DNA of 64,000 nt from contig CAZLBP010000018.1 of NCBI GenBank assembly GCA_964557855.1, positions 10,589-74,588 on the forward strand. Direction: 5' to 3'. The position numbers and the translations under genes are program-made. Numbering within the stretch: position 1 is the stretch's first letter; every line of letters begins with the position of its first letter. The notes under the pieces were generated by a model. It worked only from the letters and a program-made list of their open reading frames with translations. It was not told the origin of the DNA and ran no database searches. Below, piece by piece: positions 8,609-17,424 of this stretch. The DNA comes from JAJRZL01 sp964557855. GTDB lineage: Bacteria; Zixibacteria; MSB-5A5; GN15; FEB-12.

Positions 8609-10459
8609 ATGACCGATCTCCAGCGATCCCAACTGAATGCTGTTGCGAGTTCAGTTGTATGCAAACTGGTTCTCCTTACGCTGGCAGGGATACTGCTGAC
8701 CGCCGCCACACTCCCGGCTGCAGCTATTGATGCGACCGGCCCGAAGCACGATCAGTGCTACACGCAAGTGATCTGGGAGGAGAAGTACGGCAGTCTCAAG
8801 GACGGCGGATCAGCCTGTACTATTCTGGGCGACTGCGATATCTCCAGTGTTCGCGATGCGTACATTCCGGATTCCACCGATCCGATAATGGTGCTACAGC
8901 TCTACTTTCATGTGTTCCGCAACGACGACGGTTCCGACCCGGCGGCCGACGAACAGGATGTCGCCGACGCGGTTGAGGATGCCAACGGTCATTACTTGCC
9001 GTTGCGCGTTCAGTTCGAATACGAAATGCGGTTCGTGAATTCGTCCCAGTTCCGCTACCTGACATCGGATGCCGAGTTCAACCAGATGAAAGCCCAGTAT
9101 GCCATTGCCCCGGACTCACAGTTGAACATCTACGTGGCGTCGGTCAACGTCAACGGCTCGGTTTTTTCATTCGGCACATTTCCGTGGGACCCGGACGCTC
9201 TCGATGTTTACGGCGGTATTGTCATGAACAGAACACAGTTTCCGCCTTACAACAGCCGCACTCTGACGCACGAAATCGGACATAATCTGGGCCTCTGGCA
9301 TACGCATCACGGTGTCAGCGAAGTATCGACCTGCGGGCCGTGTTACGAGTTCGCCGGGGCTCCGGCCGATGACCGCGGGGACTTCTGCTCCGACACCGAT
9401 CCAACTCCTACGAATTACGGTTGCGGCCCGCCGGGAGGCAGTGACCCATGCACGTTCGAGCCGTGGGGACCGACCCACCCGGAAAATCATATGGGCTACG
9501 GTGGCTGCCGCAATACATTTTCCGTTCAGCAGTGGGGTCGGATGCACTGCTGGACAGACGACGTGCTGACGAGCTGGCAGATCAACGTACAGATTTTCGC
9601 TGATACGGTGTTCGGACCGGCACCGCTTAACGTCAATTTCACCGGCGTCACGCCCAAGACGGTGTTGACCTGGGACTGGGATTTTGGTGACGGCAATGGA
9701 TCCGGCCTTCAGAATCCAAGCAATATGTATGTCGACGGCGGCCAATATGACGTCACTGTCGAAATTGAAGCGCTGGACGGCATCTATCAAACGGCTCGGG
9801 CCGATTATATCTCGGTCTATGCCGACACGATGGTAGTGGCTTACGTTACGGGCTCGGCCGGCCAGCAGGTACAAGTGGATGTTTACGCCAATAATAAACT
9901 CCCTGTTCGAGATATCATCGTGCCTGTTTCCTACGCCGGTCCATTTGATTTGAAGCTGGATTCGGCCTCGGTTGTGGGCTTGCGAACTGAATACGCTTAT
10001 TCGTTCTCAAAGGTAGCATCTGACGCCAACAACAAGTTGGCCGCGTACAGGATTCTGACCACACTCGACGGTTCCCAGCCATTACCGCCTGATACCGGCT
10101 CTATAATGAGACTCTTCTTTACTATCTCCAATTCGCCAGGACCGGGACCCAGTCCAATCGAGATAACATCCTTTGGGGCTTATTCACCTTATTTCGCCGC
10201 TGATGCTGGCAACTATACACCGGAACTGGTCGCCGGCTCGGTTGACTTCTGCCGCGTGGGTGACGTCAATAACAACGGCTCCGGACCGGATATTGAAGAC
10301 GTGACCTACCTTGTCGACTACCTGTTCAAAGGCGGTCCACCGCCTCCGATTATGGAATACGCCGACATAGACGGTTCCGGCGGTATACCGAACGTCGCTG
10401 ATTTGAGTTATACTATCGACTACCTGTTTAAAGGCGGCCCGCCTCCCGTCTGTCCCTAG
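8609..10459 (+). CDS. Secreted M43-like zinc metalloprotease with PKD, cohesin-like and dockerin modules
   Basis: A 616-residue exported protein with signal peptide (LVLLTLAGILLTAATLPAAA). ATG 8609 has AGAGGA nine bases upstream. The catalytic domain (~90-330) has HEIGHNLGLWH (zinc ligands His221, His225, His231; Glu222) and a Met-turn NHMGYGG, the metzincin layout of the M43 pappalysin/cytophagalysin family. Cysteines around 240-290 suggest disulfides. A PKD domain follows (WDWDFGDGNGS, ~352-362). Next comes a strand-rich module (~400-540) with GQQVQVDVYA and PSPIEITSF that looks like a cohesin. The dockerin tail (~548-616) has two Ca loops and two YLVDYLFKGG-type helices and ends PPVCP. It probably digests extracellular protein. 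The cohesin call is by pattern only. Confidence 0.87.
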   Translation: MTDLQRSQLNAVASSVVCKLVLLTLAGILLTAATLPAAAIDATGPKHDQCYTQVIWEEKYGSLKDGGSACTILGDCDISSVRDAYIPDSTDPIMVLQLYFHVFRNDDGSDPAADEQDVADAVEDANGHYLPLRVQFEYEMRFVNSSQFRYLTSDAEFNQMKAQYAIAPDSQLNIYVASVNVNGSVFSFGTFPWDPDALDVYGGIVMNRTQFPPYNSRTLTHEIGHNLGLWHTHHGVSEVSTCGPCYEFAGAPADDRGDFCSDTDPTPTNYGCGPPGGSDPCTFEPWGPTHPENHMGYGGCRNTFSVQQWGRMHCWTDDVLTSWQINVQIFADTVFGPAPLNVNFTGVTPKTVLTWDWDFGDGNGSGLQNPSNMYVDGGQYDVTVEIEALDGIYQTARADYISVYADTMVVAYVTGSAGQQVQVDVYANNKLPVRDIIVPVSYAGPFDLKLDSASVVGLRTEYAYSFSKVASDANNKLAAYRILTTLDGSQPLPPDTGSIMRLFFTISNSPGPGPSPIEITSFGAYSPYFAADAGNYTPELVAGSVDFCRVGDVNNNGSGPDIEDVTYLVDYLFKGGPPPPIMEYADIDGSGGIPNVADLSYTIDYLFKGGPPPVCP

Positions 10460-10492
10460 TATTCAATAGCGCTCAAATGGAGCAGAATTGCC

Positions 10493-10520
10493 ACGCCCGT
10501 CAGGCACGCCTGACGGGCGT
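10493..10520 (+). terminator. Intrinsic terminator of the metalloprotease gene
   Basis: A 12-bp perfect stem (ACGCCCGTCAGG / CCTGACGGGCGT) with loop CACG, followed by TTCTTGTTT, 33 bases after the stop codon. Confidence 0.85.
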
Positions 10521-10657
10521 TCTTGTTTGCACCCAACAGGGGCGGCGCGTTCTCGACAAAAATCGCTTTTATCTCAGCCGAAAACTACTATTTTGGACAA
10601 CTTGAGAAGTATGGTAACCGTGAGTTAAAGCTGAAGAAGAATGTTTGAGGCAGATTG

Positions 10658-11611
10658 ATGGCATACAATTTCGCATTGACCGGAGTGTCGGGATACGTTG
10701 CTCCGCGGCATCTGAAAGCTATAAAAGACACCGGCCACAATCTCGTGGCGGCGGTCGATCCGCATGACAGCGCCGGTATTCTGGACCGCGATTTTGACAA
10801 CGTTCGCTTCTTTACCGAGTTCGAGCGGTTCGATCGGCATATCGAGAAGCTCCGACGCCAGGTACCGGAGAAAGCGATTCAATACGTCAGTATTTGTTCA
10901 CCAAATTACCTTCATGATGCCCACGCCCGCTTCGCACTCCGGGTCGGCGCCCACGCTATATGCGAAAAGCCGCTGGTGCTCAACCCCTGGAATGTTGACG
11001 CCCTGGCGGAACTGGAGGAGGAATTCGGTAAGCGTATCTTCACCATACTCCAGCTGCGAGTTCATCCCGCGCTGATCTCACTTCGCGACAAGCTGCAAAG
11101 TCAACCGACCGACACGAAAAAAGACGTGCGGTTAACCTATATTACTTCGCGAGGTCCCTGGTATTTGACATCCTGGAAGGGCAACCTCGAACGCTCAGGC
11201 GGCCTGGCGACGAATATCGGTATACATTTCTTCGACCTGCTCATGTGGTTTTTCGGCGGCGTACGGCATTCGGAAGTGCATGTCAATGAGCCGACCAAGA
11301 CCGGCGGTTTCCTGGAACTGGAAAACGCCCGAGTGCAATGGTTTCTTTCCATAGACAGGAACGATTTACCCGATGAAGTCAAAGCCAACGGACAACCGAC
11401 TTTCAGGTCGATTACGATTGACGGTGAGGAGGTTGAGTTCTCGGGCGGCTTCACCGATCTGCATACGATCGTCTATCAGAAGACCCTCGAAGGCAAGGGC
11501 TTTGGGTTAGCGGACGCGCGACCGTCTATCGAAGTAGTTCATGACATCCGGGAGAACGAGCCGATCGGCAGGACGGACATGGCGCATCCGTTGGTTGCGA
11601 ACTTGAAGTAA
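10658..11611 (+). CDS. wlbA: Gfo/Idh/MocA oxidoreductase, WlbA/WbpB-like UDP-GlcNAc-uronate dehydrogenase
   Basis: A 317-residue NAD-dependent dehydrogenase. ATG 10658 follows GAGG at 10647-10650. The N-terminal Rossmann domain starts FALTGVSGYVAPRHLKAIK, and the family's catalytic signature is CEKPLVLNPWN (EKP, residues ~106-108). GYVAPRH, the HIEKL / QYVSICSPNYLH segment and ILQLRVHPAL closely match what I recall of WlbA/WbpB, which oxidises C3 of UDP-N-acetylglucosaminuronic acid in the pathway to di-N-acetylated uronic acids of O-antigens. The expected partners (aminotransferase WlbC, acetyltransferase WlbB, UDP-GlcNAc 6-dehydrogenase) are not adjacent, so the gene stands alone here. Substrate is inferred from the family. 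Confidence 0.8.
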   Translation: MAYNFALTGVSGYVAPRHLKAIKDTGHNLVAAVDPHDSAGILDRDFDNVRFFTEFERFDRHIEKLRRQVPEKAIQYVSICSPNYLHDAHARFALRVGAHAICEKPLVLNPWNVDALAELEEEFGKRIFTILQLRVHPALISLRDKLQSQPTDTKKDVRLTYITSRGPWYLTSWKGNLERSGGLATNIGIHFFDLLMWFFGGVRHSEVHVNEPTKTGGFLELENARVQWFLSIDRNDLPDEVKANGQPTFRSITIDGEEVEFSGGFTDLHTIVYQKTLEGKGFGLADARPSIEVVHDIRENEPIGRTDMAHPLVANLK

Positions 11612-11693
11612 CCAGGCAGAACGCACTCCAGTACGTCCCCAAGTACAACCCGGGAACGAGGAGCAGAGAGTACTTGTAACCTGAGTACTTGCC

Positions 11694-13076
11694 TCACTTA
11701 TGAATCTTATGAATAAACTCCTCCACCTCGGGGATGCCGCCCTGGAGGATGAGGTAGCCGTTGTAGGGTTCACGGGGGGTGATTTCGCCGCAAATCGGGG
11801 TCAGCATGATCTCTTGGACCTTGTCCAAATCATCGGTCTGTCCCAGCGCCCAGCCCAGCTTGATGTAAGCGACTTCGGGCAACATGTTCTCGGCGGGGAT
11901 AATGCCGAGGCTCATGAGATCGCGTCCGGTATCATAGACAACCATATGCACATATCCCCACAGCGTTTGCACCGTCATGTAGATGGCGACCCCGGCTCTG
12001 GTGGCGCGCTCGATGGCCGGGTAGACCGGTTTGTTGATGTGCCCCAGCCCGGTGCCGGCAATTACGATTCCCTTGTAGCCGTTCTCCACCAGCGAGTCGA
12101 TGATGTCCGGATGCATGTTCGGGTAATAATACACCAGTGCCACTCGTTCTTCGAAATACGGGGCGACTTTGACCTTTCTGTCCTTACGGCGACGGTTATA
12201 ATTCTGTTTGAGCGGCGTGATCTTCTCGCGATCAATCATGGCCACCGGAATGTCGCCCAGGGTCCTGAACGTGGACCGGTAGGAGGAGTGCATTTTGCGA
12301 ACGCGGGTGCCGAGATGCAGGAGGCCATACTCATCCGACGTCGGCCCGAACATACAGACCGTCACTTCGGCGATGTCCGATTCCGCGGCCGCTTTGGTGG
12401 CATGAATGAGGTTGAGAGCAGCATCGGAGGACGGGCGGTCGGAGGACCGTTGTGAACCGACCATCACGATCGGGACGGGCGAATCCTGTATCATAAACGC
12501 CAGCGCCGAGGCGGTGTGGTGCATGGTATCGGTACCGTGACCGACCACGATGCCGTCAATGCCGTTTTCGATTTGGCGGCCGATAGCTTTCGCGAGCCCA
12601 ATGTATTCTTTTGGGCCCATGTTCTCGCTGAACACGGCGAACAGCTTTTCGGTGGTTAGATTGCAGATATCCGCCAGCTCCGGCACGGCGCCGTACAGTT
12701 CGCCGGGTGAAAAGGCGGGTATCACGGCGCCGGTCCGGTAATCCAATCGTGAAGCGATAGTTCCGCCCGTACCCAAGAGCTTGACATACGGTTTGTCGGG
12801 TGAGGTAGGAAATTCCTGCTCCGGGATCTTGTAATGAGCTTCCTTGTACCCCTCTTCTTTAATGTCGGTGATGGTGTCGACATCAATGCCTATATTATAG
12901 CCACTGGCCAGTTTGAGCACCAGATGGCGGTCATCGTCATTTTCCGAGCGCGGCAGCATGATCCCCTTGAATTCGCCGCGCGAAGTTTTGATTGCCACCT
13001 CACCCCACACGCGGGCGCCGAACTGTTTCATAGCCGCCAGCGCTCGCCCTTTGTAGCCGTGATTAGTTTCACTCAC
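11694..13076 (-). CDS. gatD: Glu-tRNA(Gln) amidotransferase subunit D (archaeal type)
   Basis: The glutaminase subunit that supplies ammonia to GatE for turning Glu-tRNA(Gln) into Gln-tRNA(Gln). About 460 residues. An N-terminal beta-barrel (MKQFGARVWGEVAIKT to NIGIDVDTITDI) precedes an L-asparaginase-like domain with VKLLGTGGTIASRLDY (catalytic Thr) and VVGHGTDTMHHTASAL (second Thr-Asp pair); GSQRSSDRPSSDAALN is also present. The beta-barrel ahead of the asparaginase fold separates GatD from plain asparaginases. GTG 13076 overlaps the gatE stop by eight bases; a Met nearer MKQF is an alternative start. It is co-transcribed with gatE. The pair is characteristic of archaea, while bacteria normally use GatCAB. 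Confidence 0.92.
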   Translation of the reverse strand: MSETNHGYKGRALAAMKQFGARVWGEVAIKTSRGEFKGIMLPRSENDDDRHLVLKLASGYNIGIDVDTITDIKEEGYKEAHYKIPEQEFPTSPDKPYVKLLGTGGTIASRLDYRTGAVIPAFSPGELYGAVPELADICNLTTEKLFAVFSENMGPKEYIGLAKAIGRQIENGIDGIVVGHGTDTMHHTASALAFMIQDSPVPIVMVGSQRSSDRPSSDAALNLIHATKAAAESDIAEVTVCMFGPTSDEYGLLHLGTRVRKMHSSYRSTFRTLGDIPVAMIDREKITPLKQNYNRRRKDRKVKVAPYFEERVALVYYYPNMHPDIIDSLVENGYKGIVIAGTGLGHINKPVYPAIERATRAGVAIYMTVQTLWGYVHMVVYDTGRDLMSLGIIPAENMLPEVAYIKLGWALGQTDDLDKVQEIMLTPICGEITPREPYNGYLILQGGIPEVEEFIHKIHK

Positions 13077-15090
13077 GGGGCAGCATCCTGATGATTTCTT
13101 TGTACAGCAGTTCCAGCGGAACATTGCCAAGCGCGTCTGGCCGCAATTGTCCCATGACCCAGTTTACTTCTGCTTCGGGGCTTTTTGAAGTTCGCCGATT
13201 CTCGAACTCGGCCAGAAGGTCGGGAACACGCGCCAGCAGTTCATCGATATCGCAGGTAACATGCCCCATAGTATCCAGTAAATCTTCGAAATCCGCCTGA
13301 GGACGTTCACAAACGAGCGGCAGCATCTTGGGTATGATTTCCGTCTGCATCTCATTATGGTAAACCGCTTGCCAGAGCCGGTAAACGATACCAAAGTCAT
13401 ACTCTGCAGGCAGCCGGAGTTTGCCATCGACATTCTTGAGCACCTGCCCTAATATAACGCCCACCTCTACCGGGGAGGCGTGAAAATTATTTATGATGTC
13501 TTCCATAAGCGGCACCAGGTTTCTCCTGAGAATATAGGCATGGCAGTCCGGAGGTACATTCCATTCGCGAAGCTGTTGAATTCGTGCCGAGACATCCGCC
13601 GGCAATGTCTCTCGTATGGTGTCGATCCTGTCCTGCGAAATCGGCAGAGGCGCCGAATCGGTGTCGGGATACATGCGGTCGGGCCCGGGGAGGACCCGCT
13701 CGAAGATAGTTGTCCCGTCCGGTAGAGACTTTCTCGTTTCGTTGGGCACCCCTTCCATCGCCATGAGGCAGCGCTCCTGTATGACATCCAGTGCGGTATT
13801 GACGTCCTGGTCCTTTCCCCAGACGATTACCTGAGCACCACCCTGCTCCGCCCGTAGTTGTTCTATATACGTCAGCCAGTCCGCGGAGGTCAATCGCGGT
13901 TCGAACTCTTCGCTGTGAATCAGGTTCGGCTTTTCCAGACAGGCAATCACCTTCAGCCTGTCGCTCAGCTCGTCGGCAAAGATTTTCTCGGGTTGCGTGA
14001 AGAATGACAGAGTACCAGCGAAACCGGGGAGGTTCACGACCACCGCGCGGTCATTCGCTCGCACCAGCTTATGGAAGGACGCGGCCCGTTCGGCAAGAGA
14101 GGCGGCTTCAATATCTATGTAGCTGAGGCGCCAGTCTTCCGGATTCTCGATGCGTGAACGAAGCTGTTTCCTTATGGCCAGCAGCGCTTTTTGGCGGTAG
14201 GCCTCGATATGGGTCAACTCGGGGATCCAGCGAATGTGGGCAACGCCTTTGATTTCCACTCGAGTGCCGCCGTCGATGCTGACGTTGACATCCTGACGAG
14301 CGGCGCCGATGCCGGTACGGACCTTGCCGGTGCTCCTGACCAGGAAGCGCAAGTAGTGGGCGGCTTCCGCCGCCTCATCGGGAGTGAGCAAATGCGGATA
14401 CGTGACCGTCTCAATCAAAGGCATACCCAGACGATCCGTCGTGTAAATGCGTTCGTGGCCGATGTCGGAAACTTCGCGGCAGGCGTCTTCTTCAATGCTG
14501 ATCTGTATGATGCCGACTTTCTTGTTCCTGAGCGGGATATTTCCTTCGATTCCGACGATGGCCGTGCGCTGAAACCCGGTGGGAATACTGCCGTCGAGAT
14601 ACTGTTTGCGCGTAATGTGCAGTTCTCCGACGACGTTGGTTTTCAGCATCAGGGCCACTTCAATGGCAATATCCAGAGCTTCCTGGTTGATCTTGAACGG
14701 TGGGGTGTCATCGAACTCGTAGGTACAGGCCGTTTCGTTCTTAATGCGGTAGGTGATGTTTTTGCGGGTTTTCTTCTCCATGAGGGCGGTACCGTCGTAC
14801 TCCCCCATCTCGCTCAGGGTGGGACGCATGTGCCTGATGATCTCCGAGTCGAATTCGCTTCCCCGCTGGTATATCCCGGCCGGACAGCGGCAGAATAGTT
14901 TCTGTTTGGTGAGCAGCTGTTGGTGAATCTCGAGGCCGCATTTGAAGCCGAGTGCCTGATAGGTGCCTGCATCGGCCTGTATGCGGGGTACGTAACCGAC
15001 GAGGTTTCGGGTCTTCTGATAGTTCTCGAGCGGGTTCAGTTGTACCTGGGGCGAGGCTGTGGTGTCGGCCGGTTTGTCGCTATTTCCCAT
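13069..15090 (-). CDS. gatE: Glu-tRNA(Gln) amidotransferase subunit E (archaeal type)
   Basis: The 673-residue kinase/amidotransferase subunit that phosphorylates Glu on misacylated tRNA(Gln) and amidates it. The GatB/E cradle domain opens with GLEIHQQLLTKQKLFCRC and continues with LDGSIPTGFQRT, QISIEEDACREV, TDRLGMPLIETVT and GIGAARQDVNVSI. An AspRS-type GAD insertion near residues 310-430 (PGFAGTLSFFTQPEKIFADEL, WGKDQDVNTALDVIQERC) marks GatE as opposed to bacterial GatB. The helical and YqeY-like tail domains end the protein (LLARVPDLLAEFENR, VNWVMGQLRPDALG). It is first in a two-gene operon with gatD, and its length fits the archaeal family. No gatA/B/C is visible in the window. Confidence 0.93.
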   Translation of the reverse strand: MGNSDKPADTTASPQVQLNPLENYQKTRNLVGYVPRIQADAGTYQALGFKCGLEIHQQLLTKQKLFCRCPAGIYQRGSEFDSEIIRHMRPTLSEMGEYDGTALMEKKTRKNITYRIKNETACTYEFDDTPPFKINQEALDIAIEVALMLKTNVVGELHITRKQYLDGSIPTGFQRTAIVGIEGNIPLRNKKVGIIQISIEEDACREVSDIGHERIYTTDRLGMPLIETVTYPHLLTPDEAAEAAHYLRFLVRSTGKVRTGIGAARQDVNVSIDGGTRVEIKGVAHIRWIPELTHIEAYRQKALLAIRKQLRSRIENPEDWRLSYIDIEAASLAERAASFHKLVRANDRAVVVNLPGFAGTLSFFTQPEKIFADELSDRLKVIACLEKPNLIHSEEFEPRLTSADWLTYIEQLRAEQGGAQVIVWGKDQDVNTALDVIQERCLMAMEGVPNETRKSLPDGTTIFERVLPGPDRMYPDTDSAPLPISQDRIDTIRETLPADVSARIQQLREWNVPPDCHAYILRRNLVPLMEDIINNFHASPVEVGVILGQVLKNVDGKLRLPAEYDFGIVYRLWQAVYHNEMQTEIIPKMLPLVCERPQADFEDLLDTMGHVTCDIDELLARVPDLLAEFENRRTSKSPEAEVNWVMGQLRPDALGNVPLELLYKEIIRMLPRE

Positions 15091-15403
15091 TTGAGTCAGT
15101 CTATCGATTCATTTTCGGACAACGTGCGAATACCAGTTTCCGCACGACCTTACGGACGGGTAAGGATAAGCAAACAAGAAGGCTAGCGCAATCAATTCGA
15201 GAGGAAGAACGAGAGATCCGTTTCGGATTATTCATGAATTGTCGAAGCACCTATCGGCCTCTTGAGCAGTTTCCGTTCTTCACCCTTCGACTCCGCTCAG
15301 GGTGACGGGTTAGAAGTCATAGTGAGTCCACCCAGGACGGAGACCATGAAGTGCCTCACTCCGGACTATGTCGCTGTTTCAGCTCAGTCGGGCTACAGTA
15401 CCG
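15091..15403. other. Intergenic region with a short hairpin repeat
   Basis: This is upstream of gatE, so it must hold that promoter; no clear -35/-10 pair was found. At about 15281-15306 it contains CACCCTTCGACTCC / CTCAGGGTG, a short hairpin of a type scattered through many genomes. No gene seen. Confidence 0.5.
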
Positions 15404-15760
15404 CTAATAGTTATGGGTACCGACAACTACTTCCTTACCGAAGTTTTCTTTGACCAAATTCGCTACTTTGTCGAAATCGAGCGGGCATTGTCCGGTCTTT
15501 TTGGCTTTGACGACGCAGGTTCCGAGATGAATTACATCGTACTCTCGGTCCAGCGAGGCCGCGATTTCTCCCATCAAAGTCAGTTTGGGCATAATCAAGC
15601 CGGGGCAGTCGCCGCAGTTACCGAGTGCGACCAGTTCCAGGTCGTCGTCGTAGCGGGCGAATTCACCCTCTTTGAGGCTCATGGCTTTGAGGCATTTCTC
15701 GCAGGCGACACAGAGTTGATCCTGAATGCGTTTGCAGCCGACAATAGCGATTTTTGTCAT
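15404..15760 (-). CDS. CGGC-domain, cysteine-rich metal-binding protein
   Basis: A 118-residue cytoplasmic protein beginning MTKIAIVGCKRIQDQLC, with cysteine sites C-x2-C-x2-C (CVACEKC, ~20), GNCGDCPG (~49) and HLGTCVVKAKKTGQCP (~79-95). The order and spacing fit the CGGC domain (PF08821), a proposed metal- or redox-active family of unknown function. Upstream AAAGGAAG supports the ATG at 15760. It stands alone, between gatE and a 161-bp repeat element. Six or more cysteines in so short a chain suggest bound metal; which metal cannot be said. Confidence 0.78.
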   Translation of the reverse strand: MTKIAIVGCKRIQDQLCVACEKCLKAMSLKEGEFARYDDDLELVALGNCGDCPGLIMPKLTLMGEIAASLDREYDVIHLGTCVVKAKKTGQCPLDFDKVANLVKENFGKEVVVGTHNY

Positions 15761-15910
15761 AACGTCTTCCTTTCTTCACGAGACCGTTGGCGACATATCT
15801 CAATAAATAAGAGGCAGTTGTCAATTATGCAAGAGGTTTTTCCGGGAGGCGCTGGTAACATCAGGAACAGGGAGAGCGGCAGGTCACGAGCCGGCCTTAC
15901 GCTTGGTCCC

Positions 15911-15930
15911 GGTAGATGTGGACATCCGCC
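15911..15930. repeat. Dispersed palindrome GGYAGATGTGGACATCYGCC, degenerate copy
   Basis: An imperfect member of a four-copy family (others at 17153, 29813 and 59155). The same flank, CCGTTCACGAA, follows it, as CCGCTCACGAA follows the 17153 copy. Confidence 0.65.
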
Positions 15931-16001
15931 GTTCACGAAATGGGTTGGCCATCACGAAAGGGTTCGTGACAGCGCTATGAGAAAACCCACCCGTTGGGCA
16001 T

Positions 16002-16162
16002 GTTGAAAAACCTTTTGTGTCGTTGTGTCGGGTCTTGAGCCCGCGTCAGCGGGATTGTGACCTGACACGTAACTCGTTAATATTCAACAGCGGCAGGTCA
16101 CACGACTCCACTGACGTAGATTCGCAAGACCTGCCGCAACTTCCAATCGAGACTTTTTCAAC
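16002..16162 (-). repeat. 161-bp dispersed element, copy B
   Basis: It has the same length as copies A and C but is inverted. Its ends read GTTGAAAAAC and GACTTTTTCAAC. Its reverse complement matches copy A along its length, including both hairpins. Outside the core, CCCACCCGTTGGGC on the left and CCGTTGGGTGGGG on the right make a further inverted pair. Confidence 0.88.
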
Positions 16163-16239
16163 AAGCCCCGTTGGGTGGGGTACCATGTACCATGTGGGTG
16201 CGAAGGTCAGTGGCACCCACCACAAGCACTGATCTAGAT

Positions 16240-17004
16240 CTACTTCCCGGCCGGCCGATCAGCCGTAATCACGAGGTCACGCGAGGTCTTCGAGAAGCGT
16301 TTCGTGAAATGCAGATTGGCGAACTTTCTGATATTCTTGAACCCGGCACCTTCAAGTGCCGTGAGAACCTGCTCCGGTTCGAAGTTGTCGAACTCGTGGC
16401 GGAAGATCTCAAACTGAGGCGGGCTCTGGCCGAAATCAGCGCGAGTCACGTAAACGAACAAGCTTCTCCCCCGCCTCTCCGAGAAGCGCTCGTACACCAG
16501 GCCATCATTGTGGGTAGCCTTGATGGGCAGCAGCGTGTCCGCCTTGACAGCTTTATAATTCAGCATCTGAAGCACCAAAGAACCATCGGGAACGAGGACA
16601 TCGTAGAACGATTTCATGCTGCGACGCAAACCGGACAGCGTCTCGACGCCACTGATCGAGTTGGCTAGGCAGACGACCAACTCAAAGCGGCTATGCAGTT
16701 TCTTCGGCAGCTTCTCGAATTGACCGAGTTGGAAGGACAGCGGCAAGTCCTGATCGGCGTACTTTTTTGCGGCCTGAGTCAGCATCGGTCGAGACTTGTC
16801 CAGGCCGACGGCTGTAACTCCGGCGCGTGCAAACAGCATAGCGGTAAGCCCGGTAGCACAGCCGGCATCAAGCACCCTTTCCGGTTGGAACCGGTCGATC
16901 ACAGCGCGGACTTCTTTCGTGTGGTAGATTTCGCGCTGGGCCGCATTGGTTATCAAATCGTACTCGTGGGCGTAAGTTTCGAATACGGATTCTTGTTTTT
17001 TCAT
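16240..17004 (-). CDS. Class I SAM-dependent methyltransferase
   Basis: A 254-residue enzyme starting MKKQESVFETYAHEYDLIT. Motif I is VLDAGCATGLTAMLFARAG (~43-61), followed by GLDKSRPML (acidic residue binding the ribose), ELVVCLANSISG (motif II region) and LVPDGSLVLQMLNY (motif III). This is a Methyltransf_25/11 fold that transfers a methyl group from SAM to an unknown small molecule or macromolecule. The frame continues 20 codons upstream to a TTG, but the ATG at 17004 opens on the conserved F-x-x-Y-A-x-x-Y-D start of the family. A 161-bp element lies just beyond its 3' end. No neighbour suggests the substrate. Confidence 0.8.
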   Translation of the reverse strand: MKKQESVFETYAHEYDLITNAAQREIYHTKEVRAVIDRFQPERVLDAGCATGLTAMLFARAGVTAVGLDKSRPMLTQAAKKYADQDLPLSFQLGQFEKLPKKLHSRFELVVCLANSISGVETLSGLRRSMKSFYDVLVPDGSLVLQMLNYKAVKADTLLPIKATHNDGLVYERFSERRGRSLFVYVTRADFGQSPPQFEIFRHEFDNFEPEQVLTALEGAGFKNIRKFANLHFTKRFSKTSRDLVITADRPAGK

Positions 17005-17085
17005 GGTGTGCAGGATACGCTTCCATTCGCGGATATACAAGCGGAGAAGTCGAAAATGTCGCAACCCGAAGCGGCCTTTGGTCTA

Positions 17086-17141
17086 CCTCACCCCCGTCCC
17101 CTCTCCTTTGCAAGGAGAGGGGTGCCGAAGGCGGGGTGAGG
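17086..17141. repeat. C-rich hairpin repeat, copy 1
   Basis: Nested arms CCTCACCCC / GGGGTGAGG enclose CCCCTCTCCTT / AAGGAGAGGGG. The inner part recurs at about 59043-59090. Confidence 0.65.
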
Positions 17142-17152
17142 ATTTCAGGCCC

Positions 17153-17172
17153 GGCAGATGTGGGCATCTGCC
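17153..17172. repeat. Dispersed palindrome GGCAGATGTGGGCATCTGCC
   Basis: A near-perfect 20-base palindrome followed by GCTCACGAA. It belongs to the family also at 15911, 29813 and 59155. Confidence 0.72.
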
Positions 17173-17300
17173 GCTCACGAAGCAAAGAAGCCGGTTCGAA
17201 GTGGACCTTCCCTGCGAGGCTACAAGGCTGTCGGGTTGTACACCGCTTTCGGCGCCTCAGAACCCGACCTGTTAGTCTGCCTTGAATATTGACACCGCAC

Positions 17301-17322
17301 AACCCCAAACGAGTTTGGGGTT
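17301..17322. repeat. Dispersed palindrome, arms AACCCCAAAC / GTTTGGGGTT, copy 1
   Basis: Arms of nine bases (AACCCCAAA / TTTGGGGTT) lie around CGAG. The same arms at 55821-55842 flank CACG, with matching GGGTGG flanks in opposite orientation. Confidence 0.72.
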
Positions 17323-17424
17323 GCCACCCACCCGAGTGGTGGGGCGCCCGGACGTACGAACCGCGATCACAGATTGTGGTCACATGTGAGAGAAATCTAT
17401 AACGCGGCGACACAGGAAAGGAGC

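Larger units (their letters stand above)
17005..17424. other. Repeat-rich intergenic region
   Basis: About 420 bases with no credible gene. It holds three palindromic repeats in a row: a long C-rich hairpin (17086-17141), a GGCAGATG palindrome (17153-17172) and an AACCCCAAAC palindrome (17301-17322). Each has relatives elsewhere in the window. Confidence 0.6.

Noticed and set aside
9167..9874. Minus-strand frame opposite the metalloprotease
   Set aside because: It is a shadow of a gene with clear HExxH and PKD motifs on the plus strand.
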